Of a stretch of 64,000 nucleotides of DNA, positions 11,505 through 22,765 are shown piece by piece. The stretch is from Homalodisca vitripennis (lineage: Eukaryota > Arthropoda > Insecta > Hemiptera > Cicadellidae), in the NCBI RefSeq assembly GCF_021130785.1, contig NC_060213.1:65076001-65140000 (forward strand), read 5' to 3'. Under the pieces are notes generated by a model. That model worked only from the letters and a program-made list of their open reading frames with translations. It searched no databases and was not told the DNA's origin. The number at the start of each line of letters is the position of its first letter. The stretch's first letter is position 1. Made by a program: the position numbers and the translations under genes.

Positions 11505-13974
11505 AATTGATTTATTTACTTCATTTGGCTTGATCTGGTCAGTGAACTCCCCAACTCGTGTATCTGGCACAACGAGTACAGCCATCGACAACGTTGTCAC
11601 TAACATTTCACAAGTCAGAGTTTCCGTGCTTGATGCCGCCATGTCGGACCACCGCGATCAGGTAGTCGAGGTCATTGGGTGTTCTCCGGATGTCGAGGGC
11701 CAGGCTCCAAAACTTCTAAGAGTAACTCGACAGCAGAACATTGAACAGCTCAGGAGTTTTCTCGGGGGTGAATCCTGGATATTTCTGGATCATTTCCGTG
11801 ATGCAAATGGGGTGTTCAATGCGTTTAACGAACGTTTCTTATTTCATCTGAACAGTTCATGCCCTTTCAAAAAATCAAAAAGGTTTCAAAATTTCAGAAA
11901 AACTTCATGGATTACTCAAGGTATTCAGATATCCAGAGACAAAATCAAGTTCTATCACTCTATCTACATATGTACTGAAAATTAAAATTTTAAAGTTTTT
12001 TTTCCGAAATTACAGAAGAGTGTATAGAAGAGTAATTAAAGCCGCAAAGGCCTATGACATTGAAAAAAACTTTAAAAACATGTGACAACTTTTCTAAAAC
12101 GGCCTGGTCAATTATTAATAATGCATCAAACCTTTCTAAAAAAAACCCAACAAAATCAAAATGATCGACAACGGTACAAAAGTAGAGGATCCCTCGGTAG
12201 TTGCTGGATTATTCGGTCGTTATTACGATTCGATTACTGTGATGGGCGGAGGCACCGATGGACCTCTCCCCCGCGTAAGTGTTTCCCGGCGGCCGATGAC
12301 GTCCATGGCTTTGGTCCCTTTGAGTGGGGGGGAGGTGGCTCGCGTCTTGCGGAGTCTCAAGGCGAAAAAGTCCTGTAACATCCATGGGGTATCGTCATGG
12401 TTAGTTAAACGATGCTCTAAGCAATTGTTGGCACCATTGACCAAACTGATAAATTTTTCATTTGGAACAGGCACCTTTCCAGACAAATTAAAAATTGCGA
12501 AAATCACTCCGATTTTCAAAAAGGACAATCCTTGCGTGACTAGCAATTATCGTCCAATTTCTGATTTACCTGCCATCAGTAAAGTCTTTGAAAAAATGTT
12601 TTTGGCACGACTGGAAACCTTCCTTTCAAGATTTGAAATTCTGGATCCATGAACAATATGGATTCAGAAAAACCAGATCAAAAGTCGATGCAGTCATAAA
12701 ACTTGTTGAACTCGTGGTCGATGGGTTGGAGAGAAGAGAACATGTGCTCAGCATATTTCTTGACCTCTCCAAAGCCTTTGACTGCGTGCACCATGCGACA
12801 CTGCTGCACCAGTTAGAGGAATGCGGCATTCGAGGTTTGCCGCACAAATGGATCATGTCTTATCTCAGTGACAGGGTCCAGTGTGTACAGATCGAGAATG
12901 TCCTGTCAGACAAAACACAAGTAACCCAAGGTGTTCCCCAAGGATCAATTCTTGGCCCAGTTCTTTTTAATCTCTATGTCAACGGACTGAAATCATCTAT
13001 CCAGCATGGTAAAGTGATTCAGCACGCTGACGACACGACTATTTGTGTAAAGGCAAAATCAGCTGCTGAATTAGAACTCAAATCATTTCTTGATATAAAT
13101 CTTTGCATTCAACATTTCAATGAAATGAACTTGCAAGCAAACAATTCAAATTCAAATTTCATCAAATTTTGTTTTCAGCAGCGCAATGAACAAAACAAAA
13201 TCACTGTGATGGTGGATGATGAACTCATTGAGGAAAAATCTTCCACACAGTTCCATGGAATACATCTTGACAAGGAGTTGACTTGGAACGGTCACAATTG
13301 ACAGCGTTTGCTCTAGAGTTAACTCAGGCATTTATGCTTTGCGTAACCTAGCACAATTCTGCTCCCTTGAACTCTTAAGAACAGCCTATTTTGGCTTGGT
13401 CCATACTCACTTGGAGTACGGAATCAGACTTTGGGGTAGCTGCTCTAAATACAAGCTGGAAAGGGTATTTAGACTTCAGAAAAGAGCTGTCAGAACCATC
13501 TTGAAATTGAAAACAAGAGAGTCGTGTAGAGAAGCATTTAGGGGGCTTAGATTATTGACTTTACCCTCCCTCTATATCTTGGAGGTCGCCCTGTACTGCA
13601 GGTCAAGGTGCACTTTGACCCAAGGCAGGGATGTTCACTCATATGATACTAGAGGTAGGGACAACTACAGAATTCAACTACACAGAAGTACAGCCTTCGA
13701 ACGGCTGCCATCTCAAGTTGGTGTCAAAGTAATCAATTGCCTTCCTGAATGCATCAAAAATCAAAACCTGAATCTTTTCAAGACTCGTTTAAAGCATCTT
13801 TTGGTGTCTAGTGCCTTTTACACGATTGAGGAGTTTTTCAATACCGCTGGGACAATTAGTAACCCTCCTACCCGATATTCTGGTGTTGAGAGTGTGATTG
13901 TTTGCATGATTGTTGAGAGATGTACGTATGTTTCAGTGAGCTTCAATGTGTATGAATGGCTAGGAAGAATATGA
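11505..13974 (+). pseudogene. ORF2 (endonuclease + reverse transcriptase) of LINE copy 2
   Basis: Endonuclease end: NSPTRVSGTTSTAIDNVVTN with the catalytic-type SDH at about 11643-11651. RT: fingers (FPDKLKIAKITPIFKKDNP, SNYRPISDLPAISKVFEKM), then a frame change near 12600-12650. Next come YGFRKTRS, motif A FLDLSKAFDCVHH, motif B TQGVPQGSILGPVLF and motif C, which reads HADD at 13023-13034. Most relatives have Y/F at the first position, so a TAC-to-CAC type change is likely. After the stop near 13299 the thumb and C-terminus continue from about 13339 (LERVFRLQKRAVRTILKLK...). Several other frameshifts lie at 11985-12160. The copy cannot make a full protein. Confidence 0.88.
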
Positions 13975-14038
13975 CGTTTGCAACACAATTGTAAAATTGT
14001 AACAAATGCAATAAAGAATTTATTATTATTATTATTGT
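11505..14038 (+). mobile_element. non-LTR retrotransposon relic with endonuclease tail and RT
   Basis: The element keeps the end of an APE-type endonuclease, a connector, the reverse transcriptase and the C-terminal region. Its 3' end is AATAAAGAA followed by an (ATT)n run at about 14018-14035. The order endonuclease then RT, with no LTR, identifies a non-LTR element of the Jockey/CR1-like group. The 5' end is truncated within the endonuclease at about 11505. No clear target-site duplication was found. Confidence 0.85.
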
Positions 14039-14560
14039 GCAAGTCCCTTTTAGTAATAGGCTTTAGTAATGGTCAGCCAAATCTCTTGGAAGGTCATGTA
14101 TAATCATATCAAGCCTTGTTCATATACACATGAAATTACATACACAGTGTACAATTCATCAACCAATCAGTACTCGTGGCTCTCTGTATATACAAAATAT
14201 ACAAACTTCCAAGTCTACAGATCGATTTCTTATCGAAACAAACGAAAAGAAGGCCTCACTGAAACTTGGCACAAATTCTTGTACAATACACCACCGATAT
14301 GCAATTTTACCTATCTCGAAATTTAGCTTCAAGCAAACTTCAATTTTGTATGTTAATTTGCTTTCAAGATTTCATGCGGAAAATAAGAAATGAAAGTTTC
14401 CTAGTCCTATATGAGCGTTAGGCTCCGGTATTTTCAGCTGATTAAATATATTTCAATTTTAATACATAGTGTAGCGAAATATTTACATAGAAACTATTAT
14501 GTTATGAAATCATCAACAAACAAAAAAATGTAACAAAGATTAACATTCTTGCTTACTTAC
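14039..14560. other. non-coding stretch
   Basis: No supported gene. It would be intron downstream of the minus-strand exon candidate if that is real. Confidence 0.5.
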
Positions 14561-14611
14561 CGACTGGACTTTCTTCGTTCCAAAACGAGGCATCCAGGGT
14601 GTAATCAGCTT
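14561..14611 (-). CDS. candidate 51-bp internal exon of an unidentified host gene
   Basis: Read on the minus strand, the segment follows TTGTTTTACAG and is followed by GTAAGTAAG, an ideal donor. A strong branch-point match (TAACTAAT, plus-strand 14629-14636) lies about 20 bases upstream of the acceptor. The exon is exactly 51 bases, so it keeps the reading phase. Two frames are open: KLITPWMPRFGTKKVQS in phase 0, or ADYTLDASFWNEESPV with split codons at both ends. I do not recognise either. Short in-phase exons of this type are often alternatively spliced, but that is inference. Chance remains possible in 64 kb, though the three signals together are better than at any other site in the window. 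Confidence 0.45.
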
Positions 14612-15790
14612 CTGTAAAACAATAATATATTAGTTACCGTAGAGTAAAGTAAATGCAAAACATGTTTTAACAATCTAAGCGCATTTTATAAAAACGAGGA
14701 TAATCTTCAACGGATACAACCGTTTACAGCGTTGAAATGAGGCTTGCTTCCCCTCAAATACCACGACAAAACCAATTTCTCACCAGAAATACTTATTCTA
14801 AGAAACTCTTTTGAGCCCTTGAACGAGGGCACTACTGGCTGGGTTAGCATAAAAGGCAGATCCGCTCGCTTAAGAGCTGAAAGGACAGAAATCCGCAGCT
14901 GAGAGCAGCTTTGAGACGCTTTGAAAGGAGTGGCGTAACGGATATCGGCTGAAAGTTTTCTAATTCATCGCATTATCTTACCAACTATTGTTCGCGCTGA
15001 GTGTAGCGTTATGGGAGGCTATTTTTGTTTTCACAAGTTCCAATGAAACTATAACTATCGTTATGAAAACGAAGTACTAAAATAAAAATTTTTCCTAAAG
15101 AATTAAATGTAGTGAGCAATGCGTAATCGTATAAATACGCAACTGAACAAAGTTCTGATTAATATATTAGGCTTCATAAATAGGAATTTACAAGTAACCG
15201 CCATTAAAAAAACTAAGAGGAGCCTAGATTGGATAAATGCACTTATACATAAAAATGAATGGCGAAATGTGTTGTTAAGCGCTAATCTCAAGAACGACAG
15301 GACCTATTCCGATTATATTTTTTAAATTTAAGATAAAACCGAGGAAAGTTTATAAAAAAAATATTAGAAAATGAAACTGGAATATTTTTTAATTCAGAAA
15401 AATGGTAATGTTTATGTTTTATAATCCATAACTTATCTGATATTAGACAGCTGTTGACACTTTCAAATAAAGTTCCATGAAGTGACTGAAATTTCCGTTT
15501 ACATTAAAATTTTGTAAAATTTAGTTTACGATGCTTGGTCAGTAGTGTAATGCAGATCGCAAAGACAAACTTATTATCTAACTTTTACTCCAGATTGAGG
15601 ACTGGTGAGCTACATTGATGTTGTGATATGACATTTTAACGGTGGCTAAAGGGAAGAATGAACTGTTAAATGAACGGTGGAATAAACAATAACGCGTCTT
15701 CAGGATTCATGAATCCCACATTATAATCCGAAAAAGAGCAAGACTTCTATAATTCAAAATCTAATAAACGATTAACTTTATTACGGAGTA
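14612..15790. other. non-coding stretch
   Basis: No supported gene. A GC-richer patch at about 14810-14960 has no long open frame. Confidence 0.55.
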
Positions 15791-15998
15791 TTACGGAAAT
15801 ATCTTAGACCTGAAGTAGCTGGAAGAGCTCTGGAAAAGAGTTGGAAGTAAACGGATTTGACCGCAGTTGATTTCCAAGAACTAATTGAATGTTTTAAATT
15901 TACATGAACGTAAATAGGATTCTCCCCTTGTACCGAAAATATGTAGTTGTTAGGTAAGATTTCCCTCTCGACGGTAATAGGGATCTCAGTCATACGTG

Positions 15999-16063
<65 letters not shown>

Positions 16064-16530
16064 TTATATATTATCTTCATCTCAAAGATAGCAAGACAAA
16101 TTCAACTATGGTACTGGAAATTTCCCATACTTAAAGTAAATTACAAGAACCGGAAGTAGACACTTTTAACCTAAGTAGATTTCTGAGAGTTACATACGTA
16201 TATACTTTTTTGATTCCTCGAATACAGCTCCCACCAAAACAATTGTAGCACCATAAGTGAATTTAGACGGCCAGTAGAGACATTTTAACCAAAGTAGGTT
16301 TCTTAGATCTAAGTATGTACGTATATAGATTCTCTTCGACACAACAAGAAAACATTAATACGGCACTAGAAATATCTCAGACCTGAAGTATATGACAAAA
16401 GCTGGAATTAAACTTTTGACCGAATTTGGATTCCAAGACCTATGAATTTGTACAAGCTTAATCGGAGCAACTAGGAAACTCTGTTATGGCAACGGAAATA
16501 TAATTATTCGATCCAGAAATGCTCATACAC
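15791..16530. repeat. degenerate tandem/dispersed repeat family B
   Basis: The block 'xGAAATAT...AGACCTGAAGTA...GGAAGTAGAC..TTTTAACC.AAGTAGGTTTC..AGA....TACGTATATA' recurs with starts at about 15791, 16111, 16244, 16359 and 16488. Unit spacing is irregular (about 115-180 bases) and identity is low, so these are old copies. Related blocks appear at 20.78-21.3, 54.6-55.25 and 58.1 kb. A (TA)n tract sits inside. Confidence 0.5.
16003..16072. repeat. (TA)n microsatellite
   Basis: Uninterrupted TA to about 16050, then TTTATATA-type variants to 16072. Confidence 0.95.
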
Positions 16531-18263
16531 GTGCCAAACGTTGTATACGAGTCAGATCATTATATCCTGTTGCTCCATAATAACCAAAATTATTTGTACC
16601 AGATGTATGCATATTTACGTTTAAAAATGTCATTGAATGTCATATTGTATCATACGTGCTTTTATTAAGTAGTAGACTGACTTAGATTTTGAAAACTGCA
16701 CATGAAGCCGCCACCAGCCAGTTTAAAATAAAAAAAAATTTATATTTTCTGATTTTACTTTTGAATTCGAAGTAAACATCTTCAGACGAACATAAATCAA
16801 CAAAAATGCATTGCGCTAGTCTCGAGAACAAATGGGCCAGTTTGGCATATTTTTTTATAAAATATTCGATGAAATACAAGGAAGGTTTGTATGAAGAAAA
16901 AGGTTGGACATTTTTTATAATTTGGAAAAAAATAACAGCATATATGTTTAAAATCCAAATTTAACTGACATCTAACAGATGTTAACATATCAAACAAATC
17001 AGTTGAAGTTCGTGAAATAGGGTGAAACATTTACATTTAACTTTTAGAACAGAGCTTGATCAGTAGTGATACAGATATCAAAGAAAAAGTTAATAATGAA
17101 TGTTTACGCCAGATTGCGCCAATTACACATTTTAAATATAATATGCATTGTAAATACTATTAAATGTTAAAAAATTAACCCTTATTTGCAAAGCTCTTTA
17201 CATATTTACGTAAGACACTCGAAACTGGAGGGCTATATTGATATTGTGATAAGAATTTTTACATTGGCTTATGTAAAAATAAGGAAATGAACTATTGCAT
17301 GTCTTTCATGGGTTTATCCTTTCTCAGACTGCAGTAAAAAACATGAAGACCCAAAAAATTATGAACGATTATTTTTAAATGTTGCATGAAATTTGTAAAT
17401 ATATTACCCTTAAACCAAAAATAGGAATAACTTTTCTTTGATTGTAATAATAATTGCAATGTTGGATTTTAAATTCATAACGATTAACTCTAATAAAAAA
17501 CCCTATCTATAATGTAAAAATTTAAATTTCTTCAGCGTATTTATCATTAGGGTTACCTCTGAAACGGAACAGGATAGAAAATGGATGATGAGAAGAAACG
17601 TAAGGAAATGAAAGTCTGATTTATTCAACAATTTGAAATGTTGTAAACAAAATCCGTTCGTAAGACGGCACTCCCATCCTGGACAAATCTGGCGTACCTT
17701 GGCGTACAAATTATGACTCTCATCCCGGACGGAATTTATTGCCCGATTTCACTTCCGCTACCACCTGCTCCGAGGAGTCGCGATAACAGTGCGTAAATCA
17801 ACCTGAATTTCCCATCTTTCGTCATAAAAGGTACGTTTAATTGTAACGGGTTTTTAATACACAAGGTGATTACTTCTTACAGCTATTAAATGTCTCATCG
17901 ACTAGGTTAATTTATTTGGAGAGATATATTTGGAAATTACACTAACATATACATCTGAATTTGGTTTATCGTGTAACAACGCATATTCTTATTAATCTAA
18001 ATTTTCAGTTCATATTTTTACGATGTAATTTATAATATAAAGTCACTATAATTTGCAATAATCAATGCTTCTCAAATTTTCGAAAAACTGTAAACATTTA
18101 TATAATGAACTTGTTTACTAAGTTCAATCACATTGTTATCAACTTATAGCGAATATGTTTTTCATGTTAGAAAACTTTAATGACATTATGTGTATTTTAA
18201 TCATTATTTACAAACTGCAGCTAACTGTAAAAGTATATTAAGTTATGATTGAGTTATAGACCC
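16531..18263. other. non-coding stretch with one GC-richer patch
   Basis: Mostly AT-rich. 17655-17800 is GC-richer with many CpG and holds a short open frame (DGTPILDKSGVPWRTNYD...) that I cannot assign. No splice or start context supports it. Confidence 0.5.
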
Positions 18264-18293
18264 GTAATTATCAATTCCAGAATTGATAATTAC
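18264..18293. repeat. perfect 14-bp inverted repeat with 2-base spacer
   Basis: The arms GTAATTATCAATTC and GAATTGATAATTAC flank CA. It is nearly a perfect 30-bp palindrome, able to form a hairpin or cruciform. Function unknown. Confidence 0.9.
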
Positions 18294-19103
18294 CTTTTAT
18301 TTCTGAGTATAACTCTAGATCATCCTGACTTAGCTGCGTAAAATTAAGAAAATTATTTTTACGTGGTCTGCTGTACTTAAATATATTAGTAGACAAATTT
18401 AAAATTATTTTATATATTTTAAAAGTAAAACATCCCTACCGGCTTAGTCAGAAAAGAGCTAGATTTTACATCTGACCGTTATCTCTAAATGTCAAACTTA
18501 AGATGCATTAACATTTATTTCATATACATGTTTCATTTGCAAAAAACTGATGTGATAAGTCTATAATTTGGAGTTTCAGCAAAATCGTAATACTTTCATA
18601 TAATTTTAAACTTCATCGATAACTCATCATAACCATTTTTTTTTAAACCCGGATTTGATTTAGTTAAATTTAATAAAAAATATGTGTTTAAACATATTTT
18701 ACTAAGACAATTCCATTATTTACACTAAATCCATGAATGGAACACCATCCTGCATTGTGCGTTTTATACCTTAAAAAATTCACGTACACAAGTATAACAA
18801 ATCTAGGTCTTTTTACGAGATCCTCAGGATCAATGTAGAGCTAAAAGTGATTTTTTATAAAATTTCAACATTCAAAGTGTCATATGATTCGCCGATTAAA
18901 TCTTTGCATAAAAAGAGTTTTTTGCTTTTTCGAAATTAGTACTTATCAAAATATTTTATTTATATTACATTTTAAAACTTGATTTCCATATTTTATAAAA
19001 TCTTTATCTGATAAATCTTATGATAAAACTATATGATGGGTTTAAAAACTACAAAATACAAAATAACACATACAGACAAACGGATAGTAAACGACAAGAG
19101 ATA
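18294..19103. other. AT-rich non-coding stretch
   Basis: No supported feature. Confidence 0.6.
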
Positions 19104-19105
19104 TA

Positions 19106-19347
19106 CTGTTGGCGAGAGAAAAGAAGAGACCTGGCTCGTGCCGGCGCACAGCTGTGTACTAGTGTGTTGCCGCGCGGTAATTTCAGGCGCTTCGCCCCAC
19201 AGCCAACCCTGCGAATTGTTTATCATAGCAATGGAACAGTGAAACAATAATGGAATTACGAAACAAGGCGCGGCAACATACTACTAGTAGCGCCTGCAAA
19301 TTTCAGATAGGCCAGAATCCAGGTCTCTTCTTTTCTCTCGCGATCAG
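19106..19347. mobile_element. 242-bp MITE, TA-flanked, with long inverted repeats
   Basis: The ends are inverted copies beginning CTGTTGGCGAGAGAAAAG on the left and CTGATCGCGAGAGAAAAG on the right (reverse complement). They continue to AAGAGACCTGG, about 29 bases with about 3 mismatches. TA dinucleotides flank both ends (19104-19105 and 19348-19349), as for Tc1/mariner target duplications. A second inverted pair lies inside (TGTTGCCGCGC type, preceded by ACTAGT), so most of the element can fold on itself. It is GC-richer than its surroundings and has no transposase. The open frames across it are consequences of the inverted structure. Confidence 0.75.
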
Positions 19348-19349
19348 TA

Positions 19350-20780
19350 CTACTAGTTTTGGCTCTTCTCGGTCTTTTTAAAAATATTCTAAAGTTTTAC
19401 ATGGATATAGCATGGATATACAGATAGATAAATTATATTAGAATTGTAGAACTTTTTATTTATACCTATGTAAAACTTGATGAGTATTTTTGGAAAAGAT
19501 TATTATGTATTACATTATAACATACAATTTAATTATAAATATAAACTTTACTGTTCAATGTTATACTTTTTGGGCTGTAATGAATTGTTTTAACAGAAGT
19601 GTCATATATGTGAAACTTCCAACAGTAAGAGTTACAGATACGGAAGAAGGGGATAATTAAGTAAAGGTATTGGGACATGATGAACGAGAATAAAGGTGGT
19701 TCTTTTAATCACGGGTCTGATTGGTCCATTCTGTGCCACTACGTCCAATCAGAGGCCTTGTTACGAGTTTATCGGTGTTGATTGGACTCAAGGGTGTCGG
19801 TACAACAATTGCTGCAAAAACGATCCCAATAACAGCAATAAAAATTTATTCCCCGGAATCGGTTGGAACTCATGCAATGCAATATATATTAATTATGAAC
19901 AGTTGGTTAAAAATTAAAGAATTTTAACAATTAGAGTTCGAAATCAAATAATTAATCCTAGCAATTCTTTATTGTATTAATAATTTTGACGAATACACTT
20001 GTAAACTAATAATCTAGATAGGTTTTTACGATACTTTTGAAAAATATGGCATTATACATACAATAAAAACGTATGGTAACCTTACATAAATAAAAGTACT
20101 TAAATAGTTTTAATCTTTTACATAAAAATTAGTCACTAAACGTGTTGCGACATACTAATTTCGGGCTGGACCAATTCGGGTAATTTTTTTTAATATACGG
20201 AATATAAAAAATACGCGGACAATTTTTATAGAGATATAAATTGGAAAATTCTTCCAGAAAATTTTTGAATTTGAAAAAAGACAATATTTATTAAATATTA
20301 TTTAAATTTAGTTGCCAGCAATTGCTGTTGACACTTTCAGCTGAAGTACGGCACAGGGACAAAAACATTTGTTTACACTTAAATCTTAGAAAATATTAAA
20401 AATGCAATGCTCAATAATTTGTTTAACTCAGATTGTAAAAACAAAATTAGTGTCTGATTTTTACAGCAATCGTACAAGTGACGAATATTAACCATTTAAT
20501 ACATTAGAAATAATATTTAAACTCTGTTATAAACCCCACTTAATGTACGAAACTGTTAATATTTGTACATAAGGTACCCGAAATAGGTTGGCTCCCATCA
20601 GATTGTGTATGAATATTTTAGTATGTTTTAAGGAAAAGCGGAGGGATGAACACAAATATGCCTGAACGAACCATTCTTTTTCAAAACTACAGCCCAAAAC
20701 ACTACAAGAATTCTATTACCTATAAATTAATTTAATTGTTTATATTGAATTAATAATGTTAATTTAGTTTCAAGGATTTT
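19350..20780. other. AT-rich non-coding stretch
   Basis: No supported gene or repeat end seen. Confidence 0.6.
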
Positions 20781-21340
20781 CCACTCTTCCCTTATACCGG
20801 AAGCAGAACTTAGGCGATGTAAGGAGACGTTTTTCTAAATAAAACAGTGTTTTTAAGTTTACGTATGCATGTATTTTCATAATCGGGGAAAACATTATAA
20901 TCTAATTATAGCACCAGAAACATTGAAGAATAGACCTGGAAGCTTTTCAATCTAAGTTGGTCTTCGAGACTTACTTATATATTTTCTTAGTTAGTGCTAT
21001 AATTAACTGTGAGTCTGTAAATAAATGAGATAAGGAACATTTGGATTAGAAATGTATTGATTGCAGTAACTTATCAGTCGTATGTGAATATGTATACTTC
21101 CTTTATCGTTATAAAAAGTCATTTTCATAATCGTTATAAAAAGTGCATCAAAACTGTGGCACCGTTAATAAATAACACTTTTGAAGTTATTTTAAACTGT
21201 GAGATTTGACAATTGTAGACTATTATTTAATAAAAAGGCCATAGACTTCTCTGGCCTATGTACGTACATAACATATTTTATTTATCGGGACAACAAGGTT
21301 AGCTCAACTATAGAACTTGATATATCTTAGACCGGATGCA
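20781..21340. repeat. degenerate repeat family B relics
   Basis: Blocks such as ATACCGGAAGCAGAACTTAG, AGCACCAGAAACATTGAAGA ... GACCTGGAAG, and GGGACAACAAGGTTAGCTCA ... ATCTTAGACCGGATG match the family seen at 15.8-16.5 kb. They are heavily decayed. Confidence 0.4.
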
Positions 21341-21960
21341 TCAAGTCTAAGATTCCTCGCGGGCTGCTTGCAAGGACAGGGTCGCTCAGCGTCGCTCATC
21401 CAAGCCACGCTGGACGTTGATTGATCCAGGCAGGCAGGCAGGCAGCGGGTAGGCCGGGACTCTCGTCCCTTCTGTGGTAGCGTCTCTGCAATAAGCAGCA
21501 TGGCTACTGATCATCAGTACGTCCAGCCCCAAGAGGGGCTATTTTTGCGTTGGGTCGTAGGGAATTGTTGAGTGTGTGGTTTTATTTAGGTCGGTGAAAA
21601 GTAGTGTAGTAGGTTGGGAAGTGAAGTGAAGTGGAGAGTCGTTGGTTTTTGTTTAGTATATTTAGTCTACTATGGTGGGTCGTCTAATATTACTTTTAGT
21701 TGTGGGATTTTCCACGGATGGATGGCTTCCCTGGTAGCCCACTCACGGATGTGATCCCACTTGGATTCAGCTGCTGCTGCATACATGGCTCTCGCCTGGC
21801 CAGTGATGAAGTCATGCAGGCTGGGTAGTCCTGCAGACCGTAGGACGACCGTGTTTCTGACGAACCATGGTGTGTTCGTCAGTTGGCGGAGTGTCCCGTT
21901 CTGGAAGGCTTCTAGTGCCTTCCTGGTCGTCTTGGAGGTGTGTGGATACCAGTAGTTACA
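21341..21960 (-). pseudogene. C-terminal end and 3' tail of a Jockey-like retrotransposon ORF2
   Basis: On the minus strand a frame of about 90 codons is open from about 21953 to the stop at 21670-21672. It reads YPHTSKTTRKALEAFQNG, then NTPWFVRNTVVLRSAGLPSL, then ATREAIHPWK near its end. The 'K.LE..QN..LR..TNTPW.VRN' pattern is the conserved thumb/C-terminal signature of Jockey-type reverse transcriptases. The frame starts abruptly after a TGA, so the catalytic domain is missing (5' truncation, as usual for LINEs). About 330 GC-richer bases below the stop look like its 3' untranslated region. They include a short GGCA run (21429-21443) and a TAGCCCC/GGGGCTA-type inverted repeat. Copy is dead. 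Confidence 0.7.
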
Positions 21961-22029
21961 GTATCATGTGTGTATATATAAGTATGCTCCCGGCGGAGCA
22001 AGTACTTTTTGCGATTCGTGTTTATTGAA

Positions 22030-22032
<3 letters not shown>

Positions 22033-22094
<62 letters not shown>
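22033..22094. repeat. (TA)n microsatellite
   Basis: About 31 TA dinucleotides. Confidence 0.97.
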
Positions 22095-22097
<3 letters not shown>

Positions 22098-22697
22098 AAT
22101 AAAAGAAAAAGATTTCACATAAATCCTTTAATATTTCGACTGTTATTGTCGTTATCAAAAAGGATACAAAAAGTGTATATAATCTCAGAATTAAAAGTAA
22201 ACATATAAATTTTTAGAAACAGCTGGAATGTTTTGTTCTGATTTATAATGTAATTTTATAAAGTCCTTGGTATATTATACGAAAAATGGCTTTATATTAA
22301 AATTAAAATTTCGATTAATCATATAAAAAGGCGTTCTAACAGCTTAAAATTAAATTAAATATTAACAATTTTGTAGTTTCATAGTTGCACATTAATAAAA
22401 AATATATAAAATTAATTAATTAAATTGTAGACAATACATTGTTTTAGATTTGCTAGATTAATTTAGACTATTTTAACAGATAATTTCTTATTTAATCCAA
22501 AAGGTCATTTTGACATAGTGACTAATTGATACAGGTATGCTTGTTCTAAATGTTCTAATTGAATTTTGGAAGAATCTTCTGGTACTTTACAAATCCCTTT
22601 TAATGTGTAACAGTTATTAAATATTTCGTTATGAGCCAATGCGTGTTGTGAAACTAATTTGTCGTCTTTTCTGTTGGATGAAGACTGTTTATATATA

Positions 22698-22700
<3 letters not shown>
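22095..22700 (-). pseudogene. possible tail of a Penelope-like retroelement
   Basis: On the minus strand a frame is open from about 22700 to a stop at 22505-22507. It reads DDKLVSQHALAHNEIFNN and then LEHLEQAYLYQL. The pattern 'LV.QHAL.HN..F.N' followed by an 'LE..Y' block resembles the end of GIY-YIG endonuclease domains of Penelope-like elements, but only weakly. Below it, on the same strand, GATAACGACAATAACAGTCG followed by AAATATTAAAGG resembles sequences often seen just after such ORFs. (TA)n tracts bound both ends. No reverse transcriptase is present, so the assignment is tentative. Confidence 0.3.

Positions 22701-22758
<58 letters not shown>
22701..22758. repeat. (TA)n microsatellite
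   Basis: About 29 TA dinucleotides, followed by GTATATAA. Confidence 0.97.

Positions 22759-22765
<7 letters not shown>

Noticed and set aside
11382..11642. Minus-strand frame ending at a GTAAGC donor-like site
   Set aside because: It overlaps the endonuclease relic of LINE copy 2 on the opposite strand and has no good acceptor.
15947..16159. Open frames made of IYIYIY repeats at several TA tracts
   Set aside because: They are translations of (TA)n microsatellites, not genes.
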